Assembly: GCF_900112375.1 (NCBI RefSeq)
Contig: NZ_FOLS01000009.1
Location: 144,850 to 208,849, forward strand
DNA: 64,000 bases
Source: Pseudomonas citronellolis
GTDB taxonomy: Bacteria; Pseudomonadota; Gammaproteobacteria; Pseudomonadales; Pseudomonadaceae
Reading direction: 5' to 3'
Both the position numbers and the translations under genes were made by a program. This document shows, in pieces, positions 38,533-47,699 of this stretch (within the stretch, counting starts at the first letter, position 1; the number at the start of each line of letters is the position of its first letter). The notes under the pieces were generated by a model. The model was not told the DNA's origin. It did no database searches and worked only from the letters and a program-made list of their open reading frames with translations.

Positions 38533-38996
38533 TCCCGCGTCTCTTCTTCAGACTCGTCGTCATCGTCGTCGGTCTCTGCGACGAGCTCGCGCCCCGGCTC
38601 CTGGCGCAGGCGCTCGAGCACGTCGTGGTGGCGGTTGCGCCACTCCTCCAGGCTGAGGCTGCTGCTCTCCAGCAATGCGGGGTTCTGCTCCACCAGGTAG
38701 ACGGCGGCGGACTGCGCCGAATCGGCGATCTCCCAGGCCACCGACGCCGAGTCGATGGGCCCTTCGTAGGTGATCCAGCGGGCGAAATCCGGATAGACGC
38801 TGCAGACCTTCTCGAAATCCTCGTCGCGCATGCGCTGGCGACCGAACTCGATGTTCTCCACCGTCTTGGCCTTCATGCCGACGATCTTGGCGAATTCCGG
38901 GCGTTTGAGCCCGGTCAGCTCACGCAGGCCACGCAGTCTTTCCCCAGCGGTAAAAAGGAAACGTTTCTTCACGATCTGTAATCCATTTCCGGACAT
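38529..38996 (-). CDS. XRE-family transcriptional regulator with acidic tail
   Basis: A 155-residue putative DNA-binding protein. A Cro/C1-type helix-turn-helix lies at about 15-60 (AGERLRGLRELTGLKRPEFAKIVGMKAKTVENIEFGRQRM), followed by a helical region (SVAWEIADSAQSAAVYLVEQNPALL) and a strongly acidic C-terminus ([15 protein letters not shown]). The start is unsure: ATGs at 39008 and 38996 and a GTG at 38972 are all in frame and none has a strong ribosome site. A 17-bp perfect palindrome (39015-39031) lies directly upstream, between this gene and a divergent small DNA-binding protein, so autorepression is likely. Its regulon is unknown. Confidence 0.8.
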   Translation of the reverse strand: MSGNGLQIVKKRFLFTAGERLRGLRELTGLKRPEFAKIVGMKAKTVENIEFGRQRMRDEDFEKVCSVYPDFARWITYEGPIDSASVAWEIADSAQSAAVYLVEQNPALLESSSLSLEEWRNRHHDVLERLRQEPGRELVAETDDDDDESEEETRD

Positions 38997-39014
38997 TCGA
39001 AGCACCATACAAAA

Positions 39015-39031
39015 ACACTAATATTTAGTGT
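39015..39031. promoter_or_regulatory. Perfect 17-bp palindrome, probable operator of the XRE regulator
   Basis: ACACTAA-TAT-TTAGTGT lies between the divergent XRE gene and the small MerR/excisionase-like gene. It is AT-rich and symmetrical, as expected for a dimeric repressor. It ends 7 bp from the outermost possible start of the XRE gene. Confidence 0.65.
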
Positions 39032-39096
39032 ATTGTCTCGAGAGAGTCATTTAGTCTCCCTCCCCTAATAGCGCAGGCCATGGTGCAGGACACCAC

Positions 39097-39309
39097 ATGA
39101 AAGTGGAAGAACCCTTCTCCCCCGCTCCCGAGGACGAAACCTATTACTTGAGCCTCGAGCGTTTCGCCGAATTGCTCGGGATGTCCGATCAGCCGGAGGT
39201 TCTGGAGGAATGGATCGCCAACGGCAAGCTGCCGACGCGGGTAATTGCAGGACATCGCCTGGTTGACCTCAGAGCATTCCTACGCTCAGACGGGAAACCA
39301 AAGCCCTGA
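39097..39309 (+). CDS. Small MerR/excisionase-like DNA-binding protein
   Basis: A 70-residue protein with a winged-helix-type segment YLSLERFAELLGMSDQPEVLEEWIANGKLPTRVIAGHRLVDLRAFLRSD. The order helix, turn, recognition helix, then a G-K-LPT-R-V wing and a (V/I)DLxAFL end is that of excisionase/AlpA/P2-Cox-like proteins and MerR N-domains. The first 15 residues are acidic. The ATG at 39097 has CAGGA 7 bp upstream. It is divergent from the XRE regulator across a palindromic operator. No integrase or phage gene is near, so a role in excision is unlikely today; a regulatory partner role is inference. Confidence 0.7.
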   Translation: MKVEEPFSPAPEDETYYLSLERFAELLGMSDQPEVLEEWIANGKLPTRVIAGHRLVDLRAFLRSDGKPKP

Positions 39310-39439
39310 ACACGCCGGAACTCCCACACTTATAAGCAGCCCACCGGGAGCAGGTGCGCGGTCATCCGCCGTGCCTGGAGAATAGCCAGGGCGTTTTTCC
39401 CTGGCAGGGGCCGCCGGAAGGACGGCGGCCGAGGGGGCA

Positions 39440-39973
39440 TCACTCTTCCCGGCTGGCCTCGACCAGGCTCTCGTAGGCCGGCGCCGCCGGAATGCCGATT
39501 TCCAGGCACAGGGCCATGACCTTTTCCAGGTCGCAGCGGTACACCAGCACCGCCTGCAGCTCGTCATCCAGCGGTTCGCTGAAGTCCAGCAGCACGTAGC
39601 CGCCCTTTTCCGGATAGAGCGCGCCGAGCTGCACCTGGATGCGCTTCAGCGCGGCGAGCGGCTCGGCCTTGTGCAGCTGCTTGGCCTGCAGCACGAAGTT
39701 CACGCTGGCGTCGAACGAGGCGCGGATGCCTTCGAACAGTTCCTTGTAGTCATCGCCCTGGAACAGCACGATGTCCGGCAGGCTGCCGACCACCACCCAC
39801 TCGCCCAGCGGGATGGGGAAGCTGTCGTCGTAGTTGATGTCCGGGTTGGCGGCGAGGAAGGCCTCGGGGTCGGCGTAGGCCGCGGCGGCATCCTCGGCGA
39901 TCTGGCGGATTTCCTCCGCGCCCATGCAGCCGGAGCTGATCAGGGTGAGGAGTTCGACGAGCTGTTCTTTCAT
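39440..39973 (-). CDS. Uncharacterised conserved protein
   Basis: A 177-residue acidic cytoplasmic protein I cannot assign to a family. It begins MKEQLVELLTLISSGCMGAEEIRQIAEDAAAAYADPEAFLAANPDINYDDSFPIPLGEWVVVGSLPD, and the C-terminal half alternates strands and helices (AVLVYRCDLEKVMALCLEIGIP). There are no membrane helices or signal peptide. Codon use is native. Downstream (39409-39431) a GC-rich hairpin GGCCGCCG/CGGCGGCC could stop transcription but lacks a T-run. It stands alone between the XRE pair and the pga region. Confidence 0.65.
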   Translation of the reverse strand: MKEQLVELLTLISSGCMGAEEIRQIAEDAAAAYADPEAFLAANPDINYDDSFPIPLGEWVVVGSLPDIVLFQGDDYKELFEGIRASFDASVNFVLQAKQLHKAEPLAALKRIQVQLGALYPEKGGYVLLDFSEPLDDELQAVLVYRCDLEKVMALCLEIGIPAAPAYESLVEASREE

Positions 39974-40176
39974 GGCGCGGTCCCGGGAAGTGGCGAAGGC
40001 CGCGAAGGATAGCCGGATTCGGCCCGGCTTGCTGGGCCGCCGGAACCTATTGGCGCTCCCGGGTGTCGGAAGTCGGCTCGGACGATAGCGACTATCGACC
40101 GGGATGATTTCCCAGGCCGGCGGGCCATCGCTAGCCTTAGTCCATTCCCACTTTCCATGCCCCGGGTGAACCCGCC

Positions 40177-40401
40177 ATGTTCCGATCCCTTTCCAGCCTG
40201 GTGCTGGCCGTCCCCGTGCTGGTGGGCTGCGCCGCGCAACCGGCCGCCACCGAGCCCCAGCGGGCGTACAGCGACGCCGAGGTCAAGGCCTTCGCCCTGA
40301 AGATCCTCAGCGCCAGCAACATGGACAGCGACCTCTACGCGCGCTACCGCCGCGCCCTGACCGAACCGCACCACGAGCGCAACGACGACACCGGCAGCTG
40401 A
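40177..40401 (+). CDS. Small putative lipoprotein
   Basis: A 74-residue precursor with signal peptide MFRSLSSLVLAVPVLVG and lipobox LVGC (Cys18, +2 Ala). The mature part is Ala-rich, then helical and charged (YSDAEVKAFALKILSASNMDSDLYARYRRALTEPHHERNDDTGS). No family recognised. It ends six bases from the end of pgaD on the opposite strand. The ribosome site is poor (GGGTGAACCCGCC), so expression is less certain than for the neighbours. Confidence 0.65.
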   Translation: MFRSLSSLVLAVPVLVGCAAQPAATEPQRAYSDAEVKAFALKILSASNMDSDLYARYRRALTEPHHERNDDTGS

Positions 40402-40407
40402 GGCCGC

Positions 40408-40851
40408 TCAGGGCGCCTCGACTTCCATCTCCGCCGGGTTCTCCACCCACACCAGGTTGCCATGCTCGTCGTTGTGCAGGGTCACCACCTGGGCCCCGTG
40501 CAGGCGGGCCAGGGTATCGCCACTGATGTTGAAGCTGCGCGACAGCGCCTGCCGGGACAGGTCGGGCATGCGTGAGCGGCGCTCGTAGCGCGCCGCGCGA
40601 ATCTGGTTGTAGCGGGCCCAGGACACCAGCAGCGCGGCGATCAAGGCGCTGCACAGCACATAGACCATCAGCGTATCGAGCGTCTGCAGGAACTGCCCGC
40701 CCCAGTCCAGGCGCGGCCCTCGCCAGCCGCTGGCGAGCAGGCTGGCGATGCCGCGCTCCATCAGCCAGACGAAGACCGCCCAGGCGCACAGGGTCAGCAG
40801 AACATCCAGGCTCCGGGGCAGCCAGTGCTGCGGTGTCTTGATCAGGTTCAT
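40408..40851 (-). CDS. pgaD: Poly-N-acetylglucosamine synthase accessory protein PgaD
   Basis: A 147-residue inner-membrane protein with two helices (about 15-35 and 58-82; LDVLLTLCAWAVFVWLM and LDTLMVYVLCSALIAALLVSWARYNQIR) and a cytoplasmic C-terminus. PgaD/HmsS binds PgaC; in E. coli the pair forms the PNAG synthase that is stabilised by c-di-GMP. The short length, topology and last position in pgaABCD are diagnostic. Its ATG shares one base with the pgaC stop (TGATG). A longer frame in the same phase covers pgaC but is not coding. Confidence 0.9.
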   Translation of the reverse strand: MNLIKTPQHWLPRSLDVLLTLCAWAVFVWLMERGIASLLASGWRGPRLDWGGQFLQTLDTLMVYVLCSALIAALLVSWARYNQIRAARYERRSRMPDLSRQALSRSFNISGDTLARLHGAQVVTLHNDEHGNLVWVENPAEMEVEAP

Positions 40852-42176
40852 CACGAACTCCTCTTGATGCCACGGTCGGGGCTGGTCCAGCGCGCCCGGG
40901 TCTGGCGCGCCTTGAGCATCACCTTGGGGAAACTCACCAGGGTGGTCAGCAAGGTGACCAGCCAGAAGGCGAAGGGGTACCAGATCACCCAGAACAGCGA
41001 ACTCGCCAGGTGACGCTCGTAGCGCCGCTCGATCAGCAGGCTCAGGGCGAACTGCAGCAGGCACACGCAGGCCAGCAGCAGCCCGGTGAAGGCCGGCGGC
41101 ACTATGTCGGCGACGCGCAGGCTGGGCGGCATCTCGACCACCAGGCCGAGCGCCCAGAGCAGGATCGACAGCAGGAAGGTGAAGGCCCAGGCCGCCGACA
41201 GGCTGAACTCGATGAGCAGCGGCCACATGTAGCGGTAGCGCCAGGTCCAGATGCTGCGGATGTTCTTCAGCAGCACCTCGGCCCCGCCCTGCGCCCAGCG
41301 CAGGCGCTGCTTCCACAGGCCGCGGAGGGTCTCGGGCATGAGGATCCAGCACAGCGCGCGCGGCTCGTAGAAGATCGACCAGTGATCCAGCTGCAGCTTC
41401 CAGCTGATGTCGATGTCCTCGGTGATCATGTCCGTGCTCCAGTAGTCGACCCGCGCCAGGGCCGTGCGGCGGAACGCGGCGACCACGCCGGAGACGGTGA
41501 AGACCCGCCCGTAGACGCGCTGGGTGCGCTTGATCAGGCCGATGATCGAGGAGAACTCGCCGACCTGGACGCGGCCGATCAGCGTCGAGCGCGTGCGGAT
41601 GCGCGGGTTGCCGGTCACCGCGCCGACCCGCGGGTTGTCGATCAGCGGGGCCACCAGGTAGGCCGCGGCGTTGGGGTCGAGCAGCGCGTCGCCGTCGATG
41701 CACACCAAATACTCGCTGCGCGCGGCCAGCGCGCCCATGCGCAGGGCCACGGCCTTGCCCTGGTTCTGCGCCAGGTGCAGCACGCGCAGCCGCGGCTCGC
41801 CTTCGGCCAGGGCATCGAGCACCTGCGCGGTGTTGTCGGAGGAACCGTCATTGATGGCGATGACTTCGATGTTCGGATAGTGCTGCGCGAGGGCCGCGCC
41901 TATGGTGTCGGCGGCGTTGTCGCCCTCGTTGAAGCAGGGGATCAGGATCGACACCAGCGGCTCGCCCTCCAGTTGCGGGACGTCCTCCGGCCAGGCCCAG
42001 TGGCGTTCCCAGTGCGCCCAGAAGTAGATGCCGCCGGCCATCCACAGGGCCGACATGAACAGTGGATAGAAGAACACGAAGTTCAGCAGTATCTCGCCGG
42101 TGAGGACGATGGCTACGCCGATCGGGCCGCCGAGCAACAGCAGCAGGACCAGCAAGGCAACGATGCGATCGATCAT
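40851..42176 (-). CDS. pgaC: Poly-N-acetylglucosamine synthase PgaC (GT2)
   Basis: A 441-residue inner-membrane family-2 glycosyltransferase that polymerises UDP-GlcNAc into beta-1,6-GlcNAc. Two N-terminal helices (about 5-65) precede the GT-A domain: [50 protein letters not shown] (DxD), [10 protein letters not shown] (catalytic TED) and QRLRWAQGG (QxxRW). Several C-terminal helices follow. Length equals E. coli PgaC. The ATG at 42176 overlaps the pgaB stop in ATGA. Confidence 0.95.
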   Translation of the reverse strand: MIDRIVALLVLLLLLGGPIGVAIVLTGEILLNFVFFYPLFMSALWMAGGIYFWAHWERHWAWPEDVPQLEGEPLVSILIPCFNEGDNAADTIGAALAQHYPNIEVIAINDGSSDNTAQVLDALAEGEPRLRVLHLAQNQGKAVALRMGALAARSEYLVCIDGDALLDPNAAAYLVAPLIDNPRVGAVTGNPRIRTRSTLIGRVQVGEFSSIIGLIKRTQRVYGRVFTVSGVVAAFRRTALARVDYWSTDMITEDIDISWKLQLDHWSIFYEPRALCWILMPETLRGLWKQRLRWAQGGAEVLLKNIRSIWTWRYRYMWPLLIEFSLSAAWAFTFLLSILLWALGLVVEMPPSLRVADIVPPAFTGLLLACVCLLQFALSLLIERRYERHLASSLFWVIWYPFAFWLVTLLTTLVSFPKVMLKARQTRARWTSPDRGIKRSS

Positions 42177-44176
42177 GGCTCGGGGTACCAGGCGTTGGAG
42201 ATGGCCGGACGCAGCGCCTTGAGTTCGGGCTGGTCGTTGACGAAATCGTCCGGGTAGTAACCGAAGCTGCGCACGCCCTCCCACTGCAGGCGGTGCATCC
42301 AGCGCCGCAACTGCGCGGCGTCTATGGGCGCCTCGCGCCCCTCGCGCCAGTCGCGCGCCTGCAGTTCGAAGACGCTGCGCTGCAGCGCGCCGGGGCGCTT
42401 GGCCACTTCGCGCACCAGGCGCTGCAGCCAGGCCTCGGACTGCTCCAGGGGCACGCCCTCCATCAGCGGCATGGCCATGGGCGCGGTCCAGTCGTAGGCG
42501 GCCAGGAAGTCGTCCAGGTTCTGCGCGAACCAGGCTTCGCTCTGCGGTTCGAGGATCGGCAGCGCATAGATGTTGCGCGCCGTCTGCACCTGCGGGCCGC
42601 GGATGGCGCGCACGCGCTCGGCAAGCTGGCGGGTGAAGTCGATGAGGTAGCGGCTCTTGAAGCGCGTCCAGCGCTGCAGCGTCTGCGCATCGCCGCGCAG
42701 GCTGGCGATGTCGCCCGGCAGGCCGGCTGCGCGGTAGGCCGCCAGCGCCTGGGGCCCGGCATCCTCGAAGTCGGAGAACAGCGCGTCGTCGTGGAACAGC
42801 AGGCCGGCGAAGGCGGCGTGCCCGGCCAGGTCCTCGTAGATCTCGCTGATCTGCCGGCGTACTTCGGGGTCGAACGGCGACAGCCGCCGGTACTGCTGCG
42901 GGTCGATCTCCAGGCGCCCGCTGTGCGGGTCCCAGCGCTGCACCCGCGGCAGCTGCGGCGACAGGTCGAAGGCCAGCACCGGCATCCAGGCGAACACTTC
43001 CACGCCGGCGCGGGTGCGCAGCTGCCAGGCGGCGCGGTTGAACAGGTCGGCGCGCATCGGCAGGTGCCGGTTGGGGAAGTACAGCGCTTTCACCGTGCCA
43101 TCGCCCACCGGGTCGGCATAGGCCTGGAGGAACACGGTGTTGATGCGCAGGTCGGCGATGCGCTGCACCAGTTGCCCGAGGTTGGCCTCCATCTGCTGCG
43201 GGTCGGGATCGTAGACGTAGTCCAGGTCGACGTGGGCGACGCGCAGGTTATCCTGCGCCTGGACGCGGCTGATGGCCGAGGTGAAGTGATGCAGGTTGGG
43301 GTCGCCGTTGAGCAGGAAGCGCGGCAGGTTGTCCAGGTGGTCGATGCTGCCCAGGCCGTCCTCGAGGGTCAGGGCCAGGGCGTAGCCGTCGTCGCCGACC
43401 ACCTGCAAGGCGGTGCCGCTGGCCGCGCCGTAGGGCCACACCCACACCCGCGGCGCCTTGCCGGTGATGCCCTGCAGGGTGCGGCTGATGCGCTTGACGT
43501 CGATGCCCACGCGGTTGCGGTATTCGGCCTCGGTTTCGTAGCGCCCGGCATTGGCCAGGTACAGGCGGTTGGCCGCTGCCGGCAGCTGACTGCCCTGCGG
43601 GTTGCCGGGGCCGCCGAAGTGCAGGGCCTCGGTGTGCGCGCCTATTTCCACCAGGCCGGACCGGGCGATTTCCGCGAGCTGCTGGCGGGTGAGGAAGCGC
43701 CGGCGCTCCACCGCCAGGCCGCCGAAGTCCACGCGCTGCTGGTCTGGGGTATCCAGCCAGACGCCCACCGGCGCCATGATCGCCGGCCAGTCGTAGGCCT
43801 TCAGGATCGGCAGCACGCGCTGGTAGAAGCTGCTGTAGCCGTCGTCGAAGCTCAGCAGCAGCGGTTTCTCCGGCAGGCTGCCGCGGCCGGCGCGGGCGGC
43901 CAGCAGCTGGTCCACGGAAATCGCCTGGAAGCCCTGCTCGTGCAGCCAGGCCAGTTGGTCCACCAGGTTGGCGGTGCGCACGGTCATGAAGGCCTGGTTG
44001 GCGTCGCTGTCGGCGATCTCGTGGTAGGCCAGGGTCAGGATGCGCCCCGACGGCCAGGGCTTCTCGTTGGCGGCGAGGGTGCGTTGCGCCGGCTCGACGA
44101 AGGGGGGCGCCTCGCTGGCGCAAGCCCCGATCAGCAGCGCCAGCCCCAACAGCAGGAAACGGTAGGTGGCTCTCAT
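42173..44176 (-). CDS. pgaB: Poly-N-acetylglucosamine de-N-acetylase PgaB
   Basis: A 667-residue outer-membrane lipoprotein (lipobox IGAC, Cys19). The N-terminal NodB-type deacetylase domain holds the metal and catalytic residues Asp111-Asp112 ([10 protein letters not shown]), His181 and His186 ([12 protein letters not shown]); the same set in E. coli PgaB is D114, D115, H184, H189, with identical spacing. The C-terminal half (about 310-660) is the TIM-barrel glycoside-hydrolase-like domain that binds and can cleave partly deacetylated PNAG ([32 protein letters not shown]). Partial deacetylation allows export through PgaA. It lies 9 bp after pgaA. Confidence 0.95.
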   Translation of the reverse strand: MRATYRFLLLGLALLIGACASEAPPFVEPAQRTLAANEKPWPSGRILTLAYHEIADSDANQAFMTVRTANLVDQLAWLHEQGFQAISVDQLLAARAGRGSLPEKPLLLSFDDGYSSFYQRVLPILKAYDWPAIMAPVGVWLDTPDQQRVDFGGLAVERRRFLTRQQLAEIARSGLVEIGAHTEALHFGGPGNPQGSQLPAAANRLYLANAGRYETEAEYRNRVGIDVKRISRTLQGITGKAPRVWVWPYGAASGTALQVVGDDGYALALTLEDGLGSIDHLDNLPRFLLNGDPNLHHFTSAISRVQAQDNLRVAHVDLDYVYDPDPQQMEANLGQLVQRIADLRINTVFLQAYADPVGDGTVKALYFPNRHLPMRADLFNRAAWQLRTRAGVEVFAWMPVLAFDLSPQLPRVQRWDPHSGRLEIDPQQYRRLSPFDPEVRRQISEIYEDLAGHAAFAGLLFHDDALFSDFEDAGPQALAAYRAAGLPGDIASLRGDAQTLQRWTRFKSRYLIDFTRQLAERVRAIRGPQVQTARNIYALPILEPQSEAWFAQNLDDFLAAYDWTAPMAMPLMEGVPLEQSEAWLQRLVREVAKRPGALQRSVFELQARDWREGREAPIDAAQLRRWMHRLQWEGVRSFGYYPDDFVNDQPELKALRPAISNAWYPEP

Positions 44177-44185
44177 GTTCGGGTC

Positions 44186-46648
44186 CTAGAAGCGGTAGCT
44201 GAGGTCGAAGACCAGGCGGTAGTCCAGTTCGCGGTCGCCGTCGTAGGGGCGGCTGACAGCGGACAGGTTGAAGCCTGCGTCGAAGCGGTCGTCCAGGCTC
44301 AGGCGCTGGCCGTAGCCGAGCAGGCCGACGGCGCCGGTGCCGTGGTGCTGCTGGCTGTAGCTGCCGGCGCCGAGCTGGCCCTGCTGGGTCCAGCGCGTCT
44401 GGTAGCGGCGGTAGAGGGTGTGCTCCAGGTTCAGGCTGGGCAGCAGCAGCAAGTCCGACTTCGGGTTGAAATAGGGGACGTCCTCCGACTTGCTGTTGCG
44501 GCTGCCGGAAACCTCCAGGCCCAGGTCCGCCACCAGGTAGGGCGAGCTGTAGACACGCTGGCTGCCGGTGAGGGCGAGTTCGTGGCGCATGTTGCCGTCG
44601 CTGAAGTGCGAGGGTGAATAGGCCAGGCGCCATTCGCGCTGCTCGTTCTGGCGCCAGCGCAGGTAGCCGTCCAGGCGGTCGGAGCGGATGCCGCTGTTGA
44701 GCGCCCGCAGCGGTGTCTCGCGGGACAGGCGCGCGGCGCTCCAGCCGTACTGCCATTGGTCGTCGATGTCGTGGACGCCGGACAGCCGCAGGCCCAGCTT
44801 GTCGCCGTCGCCGTAATCGTTATGCGACACCTCCGCCTCCAGCGTGGTGTTGCGCCCGGTCCACTCGGTGCCGACGCGCTGCCAGCGGTAGTGCCCGGTG
44901 CCTTCCTCGAAATCGCCGGTGGCATAGCCGGCGCCGCCGAACAGGCGCCAGTGGTCGGCGATGGGCGGGCTGTAGAGCACGCTGTCAAAGCCCAGGTCGC
45001 GGCTGCCGTTGACCTCGCCGCCGTTGGCATGGCCGCCGTAGGCGCTGATGCGCAGCTCGGCCATGTGGTGGACCTGGCGCAGGTAGTCCAGGCGCTGGGC
45101 CTGCAACTGTTCGGGGAAGCGCTGGATGACGTCGTCGGCCAGCAGGTCCAGCTGCCGCCATTCCTGCAGCTCGCGCGCCACCATGCCCTGCTCGGTTTCC
45201 AGGGCCACGCCGCGCGGGTCGGTGCTTTCGGCGATCTTCAGCTGGTCTTCGGCGCGCCGCGGCCAACCGCGGGACAGGTAGGTGCTGGCCAGGCCGGTGC
45301 GCAGCCGGGAGTTGTCCGGCGCGCCGTCCACCAGGCTTTCGTAGTCCTGCTGCGCCGTCGGCAGGTCGTTGCGGTACAGCCGGCCGTTGGCCTGCAGCAG
45401 GCGGGCCTCCAGCCAGTCGTCGTTGGGCAGGGCCACGCCCATGCCCGGCGGATGCAGGCGCATCGGCTGCTGCGCCACCAGGTCGTCGGACAGGACAGAC
45501 AGGTCGTCGAGTTGCTCGCTTTCCACCAGGGCGTAGAACAGCCCCTGGTGGTCGTCCATCCAGTCGCTGTCCTTGTCGTTCTCGCTGGCGATCACCTGGC
45601 GGTAGAGTTCCGCGGCCCGCTCCGGCTGGCGCTGGTACAGGCTGGCGCCGGCGACCCAGCGCAGGGCGTAGGGCGGCAGTTGCACGCCCTCGGCATGCAG
45701 CCGCTCGTATTCCTCGACCACCTCGGCCATGCGCGCCCGGGCATAGAGGCCGCCCAGGCGGTCGATGCGCACCCGGCGCACCTCCTGTGCCGCGGCCGGG
45801 TCTCTGGCCCATTGCGCGAGGGACTGGTCGGCCAGGGCGATGGCCCGGTCAGCGACCACGAAGCGCTCGCTGTCGCGCAGGGGCGACACTTCCGCCAGGC
45901 GCACCAGCTCGGCGACGCGGTCGGCCTGCAGGCTGCGCTGCTGCGCCGCCGACAGCACGCCGGGGTGGCGCTCGCCGAAGGCCAGCGCCTGGCGCGGCAG
46001 GCCGGCGGCCTGCAAGGCATCGACGTATTCGCTGAGCACGCGGCTTTGCTGCGGGGCCAGTTGGCGGGCCTGGTCCACCTGGAACAGCGCCGCATAGGGC
46101 TCGCCCATCTGCTGGTGGACATAGGCCAGGGCCAGGCGCCGCTCGGCATCGCGCGGCGCGGCGGCGACCAGGGCCGCGGCCTTCTGCAGCGCCTCGGCGC
46201 CACGCCCGGCATCCACCAGCGTCATCGCCTGGCCTTGCAGCAGGACCTGGTCGCCGGGGTAGGCGGCCAGGCCGCGACGGTAGGCCTCCAATGCCTGGGG
46301 CCAGCGCTTGAGGTTGCGATAGGCCCGCGCCACCGAGGCCCAGGCGCCGCTGGACAACCGCGCCTGATGATGGCGCTGGTAGGTCTGCAGCACCTCCTCG
46401 TCCAGTCCCGCCCAGCCGGCGATGATCAGGTGATCGTCCAGGCGCGCGGGGTCGTCGGGGCTCTGCCGCAGGCGCTGCAAGGCCGGCTGGTAATTGCCGG
46501 CGCGGGCCTCGCGCACGAGTTGGTCGTAATCCTCGGCGGCCTGGGCCCAGGCGCTGCCGAGCAGCAGCACGGCCAGGCACCCGCCAAGGGACAGCCCTCG
46601 CGGGAGCGGCCGTGAAGCAAGGAAGGACAAGGAAGTTTTGGGCACCAC
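44186..46648 (-). CDS. pgaA: Poly-N-acetylglucosamine outer-membrane export porin PgaA
   Basis: A roughly 820-residue protein. The signal peptide ends near LLLGSAWAQA; a periplasmic TPR superhelix follows (to about residue 500; LKRWPQALEAYRRGLAAYPGDQVLL, AYVHQQMGEPYAALFQVDQARQLAP), then a C-terminal 16-stranded beta-barrel that ends in an aromatic residue (LVFDLSYRF). It exports PNAG and its TPRs bind PgaB. The start is uncertain: an ATG at 46723 has no ribosome site and spoils the signal peptide, whereas GTG at 46648 or 46645, with AGGG upstream, gives a normal one. First gene of pgaABCD. Confidence 0.92.
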   Translation of the reverse strand: MVPKTSLSFLASRPLPRGLSLGGCLAVLLLGSAWAQAAEDYDQLVREARAGNYQPALQRLRQSPDDPARLDDHLIIAGWAGLDEEVLQTYQRHHQARLSSGAWASVARAYRNLKRWPQALEAYRRGLAAYPGDQVLLQGQAMTLVDAGRGAEALQKAAALVAAAPRDAERRLALAYVHQQMGEPYAALFQVDQARQLAPQQSRVLSEYVDALQAAGLPRQALAFGERHPGVLSAAQQRSLQADRVAELVRLAEVSPLRDSERFVVADRAIALADQSLAQWARDPAAAQEVRRVRIDRLGGLYARARMAEVVEEYERLHAEGVQLPPYALRWVAGASLYQRQPERAAELYRQVIASENDKDSDWMDDHQGLFYALVESEQLDDLSVLSDDLVAQQPMRLHPPGMGVALPNDDWLEARLLQANGRLYRNDLPTAQQDYESLVDGAPDNSRLRTGLASTYLSRGWPRRAEDQLKIAESTDPRGVALETEQGMVARELQEWRQLDLLADDVIQRFPEQLQAQRLDYLRQVHHMAELRISAYGGHANGGEVNGSRDLGFDSVLYSPPIADHWRLFGGAGYATGDFEEGTGHYRWQRVGTEWTGRNTTLEAEVSHNDYGDGDKLGLRLSGVHDIDDQWQYGWSAARLSRETPLRALNSGIRSDRLDGYLRWRQNEQREWRLAYSPSHFSDGNMRHELALTGSQRVYSSPYLVADLGLEVSGSRNSKSEDVPYFNPKSDLLLLPSLNLEHTLYRRYQTRWTQQGQLGAGSYSQQHHGTGAVGLLGYGQRLSLDDRFDAGFNLSAVSRPYDGDRELDYRLVFDLSYRF

Positions 46649-47109
46649 GAAGCAATCATCCCTAACTGCATGGAAGCCGCGCGAAAGCCGACACTCTGTC
46701 GATAACTGACGCAGCCGCCGCATGCCGGTTTATTGACATTCAGGCGAGAAGAAAAGCTTTCCGTCAGAATTTAGTCAACTGCCGTTCGTGAAAAAACGCT
46801 GACGTCCTACAGCGATCCACCCAGCCTATCCGGATAAAAGCCAGTAAATTGACGAACAAGGGCAAAACCTGGCAAAGCGATTTTTTGACGGAGGCAAGCT
46901 ACGGCTTAGCCATACATGTCATTCGGGACCTTGAATATCGATAAATATCGACATTGATTCCTGTCTTCCGGAAAACTGTCGAAAGATGGCTAATAGCCAT
47001 TGACCATAGCCGTTCCTTCCGAAAGAGCGGCCAGAAATGTAACCAAACATTTCGAAATAGAGTGAAACGCGAAAGGATCTCAAACGGATCCTTCGGGCGA
47101 CATTTCCTC
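46649..47109. promoter_or_regulatory. AT-rich pga upstream region
   Basis: About 460 bp of conspicuously AT-rich DNA before pgaA. It contains a direct repeat ATATCGATAA/ATATCGAC (about 46936-46951), a 15-bp palindrome ATGGCT-AAT-AGCCAT (46986-47000), and on the pga-coding strand possible -35 boxes (TTGACT, TTGTTC) without a clear -10. No convincing gene is found. It probably carries the pga promoter and leader. Confidence 0.5.
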
Positions 47110-47603
47110 GTAGGAGCGAGCTTGCTCGCGAATGAGCCCCCCCGCAGCGGAGTCTGTTCGCGAGCAAGCTCGCTCCTACGAGAAGCCGTGCCCAGGTCCT
47201 GCCCGTGATTCGCGCGCAGGGCGCGCTCCTACAGGTGGGATCGGAGGTGGGTGTGGGGTAGGAGATCCTATCCGCGAACCGCGCCGATATGTCTGGCTAT
47301 CGCGGACAAGGTCCGCTGCTACGACGGTGGTTCTCCTTCTCCATAGGCCGCGCCGCGGGGCTCTTCGTAGGAGCGAGCTTGCTCGCGAATGAGCCCCGCA
47401 GCGGAATCTGTTCGCGAGCAAGCTCGCTCCTACGAGAAGCCGTGCCCGCCGGTATGGTAGGAGCGGACTCTGTCCGCGATTCGCGCGCAGGGCGCGCTCC
47501 TACATGGAAATGGTGTGGGTGGGGCCGTCGTAGGATGGCGTTGAGCGAAGCGATACCCATCGCCATGGCCGCATGGGTTTCGCCAAGGCTCAACCCATCC
47601 TAC
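47110..47603. repeat. Large REP/REPIN array upstream of the pga region
   Basis: Seven units in order: GAGCGAGC-type REPIN (47110-47179), an inverted single REP (about 47207-47232), a long-type REPIN (47258-47322), a second GAGCGAGC-type REPIN (47367-47433) nearly identical to the first, a short REPIN (47457-47503) and an inverted pair of GTAGGATGG palindromes (47530-47603). The two GAGCGAGC copies share their spacer GAATGAGCCCC...GCAGCGGA(G/A)TCTGTTC. Nothing here is coding. Confidence 0.8.
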
Positions 47604-47641
47604 GAAAAGCGGCAAGGCAGCTCCCCACCTGACGTCCGGGC

Positions 47642-47669
47642 AAAAAAAGCCCCGCACAAGGCGGGGCTC
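47642..47669 (-). terminator. Rho-independent terminator of gdhB
   Basis: On the minus strand AGCCCCGC, loop CTTGT, GCGGGGCT, then seven T residues. It starts about 30 bp after the gdhB stop codon. Confidence 0.9.
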
Positions 47670-47699
47670 GGGAACAACGACCGGCTCAGCCGGCGGGCA

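Noticed and set aside
46919..47167. 82-residue minus-strand open frame upstream of pga
   Set aside because: Its first third is translated REP sequence (MLANRLRC...RASSLL recurs wherever this REP occurs) and it has no ribosome site.
47110..47603. Regularly spaced inverted repeats resembling a CRISPR array
   Set aside because: Repeats differ in sequence, are palindromic pairs with GTAG/CTAC ends and recur in other gaps; spacers are conserved rather than unique, and there are no cas genes.
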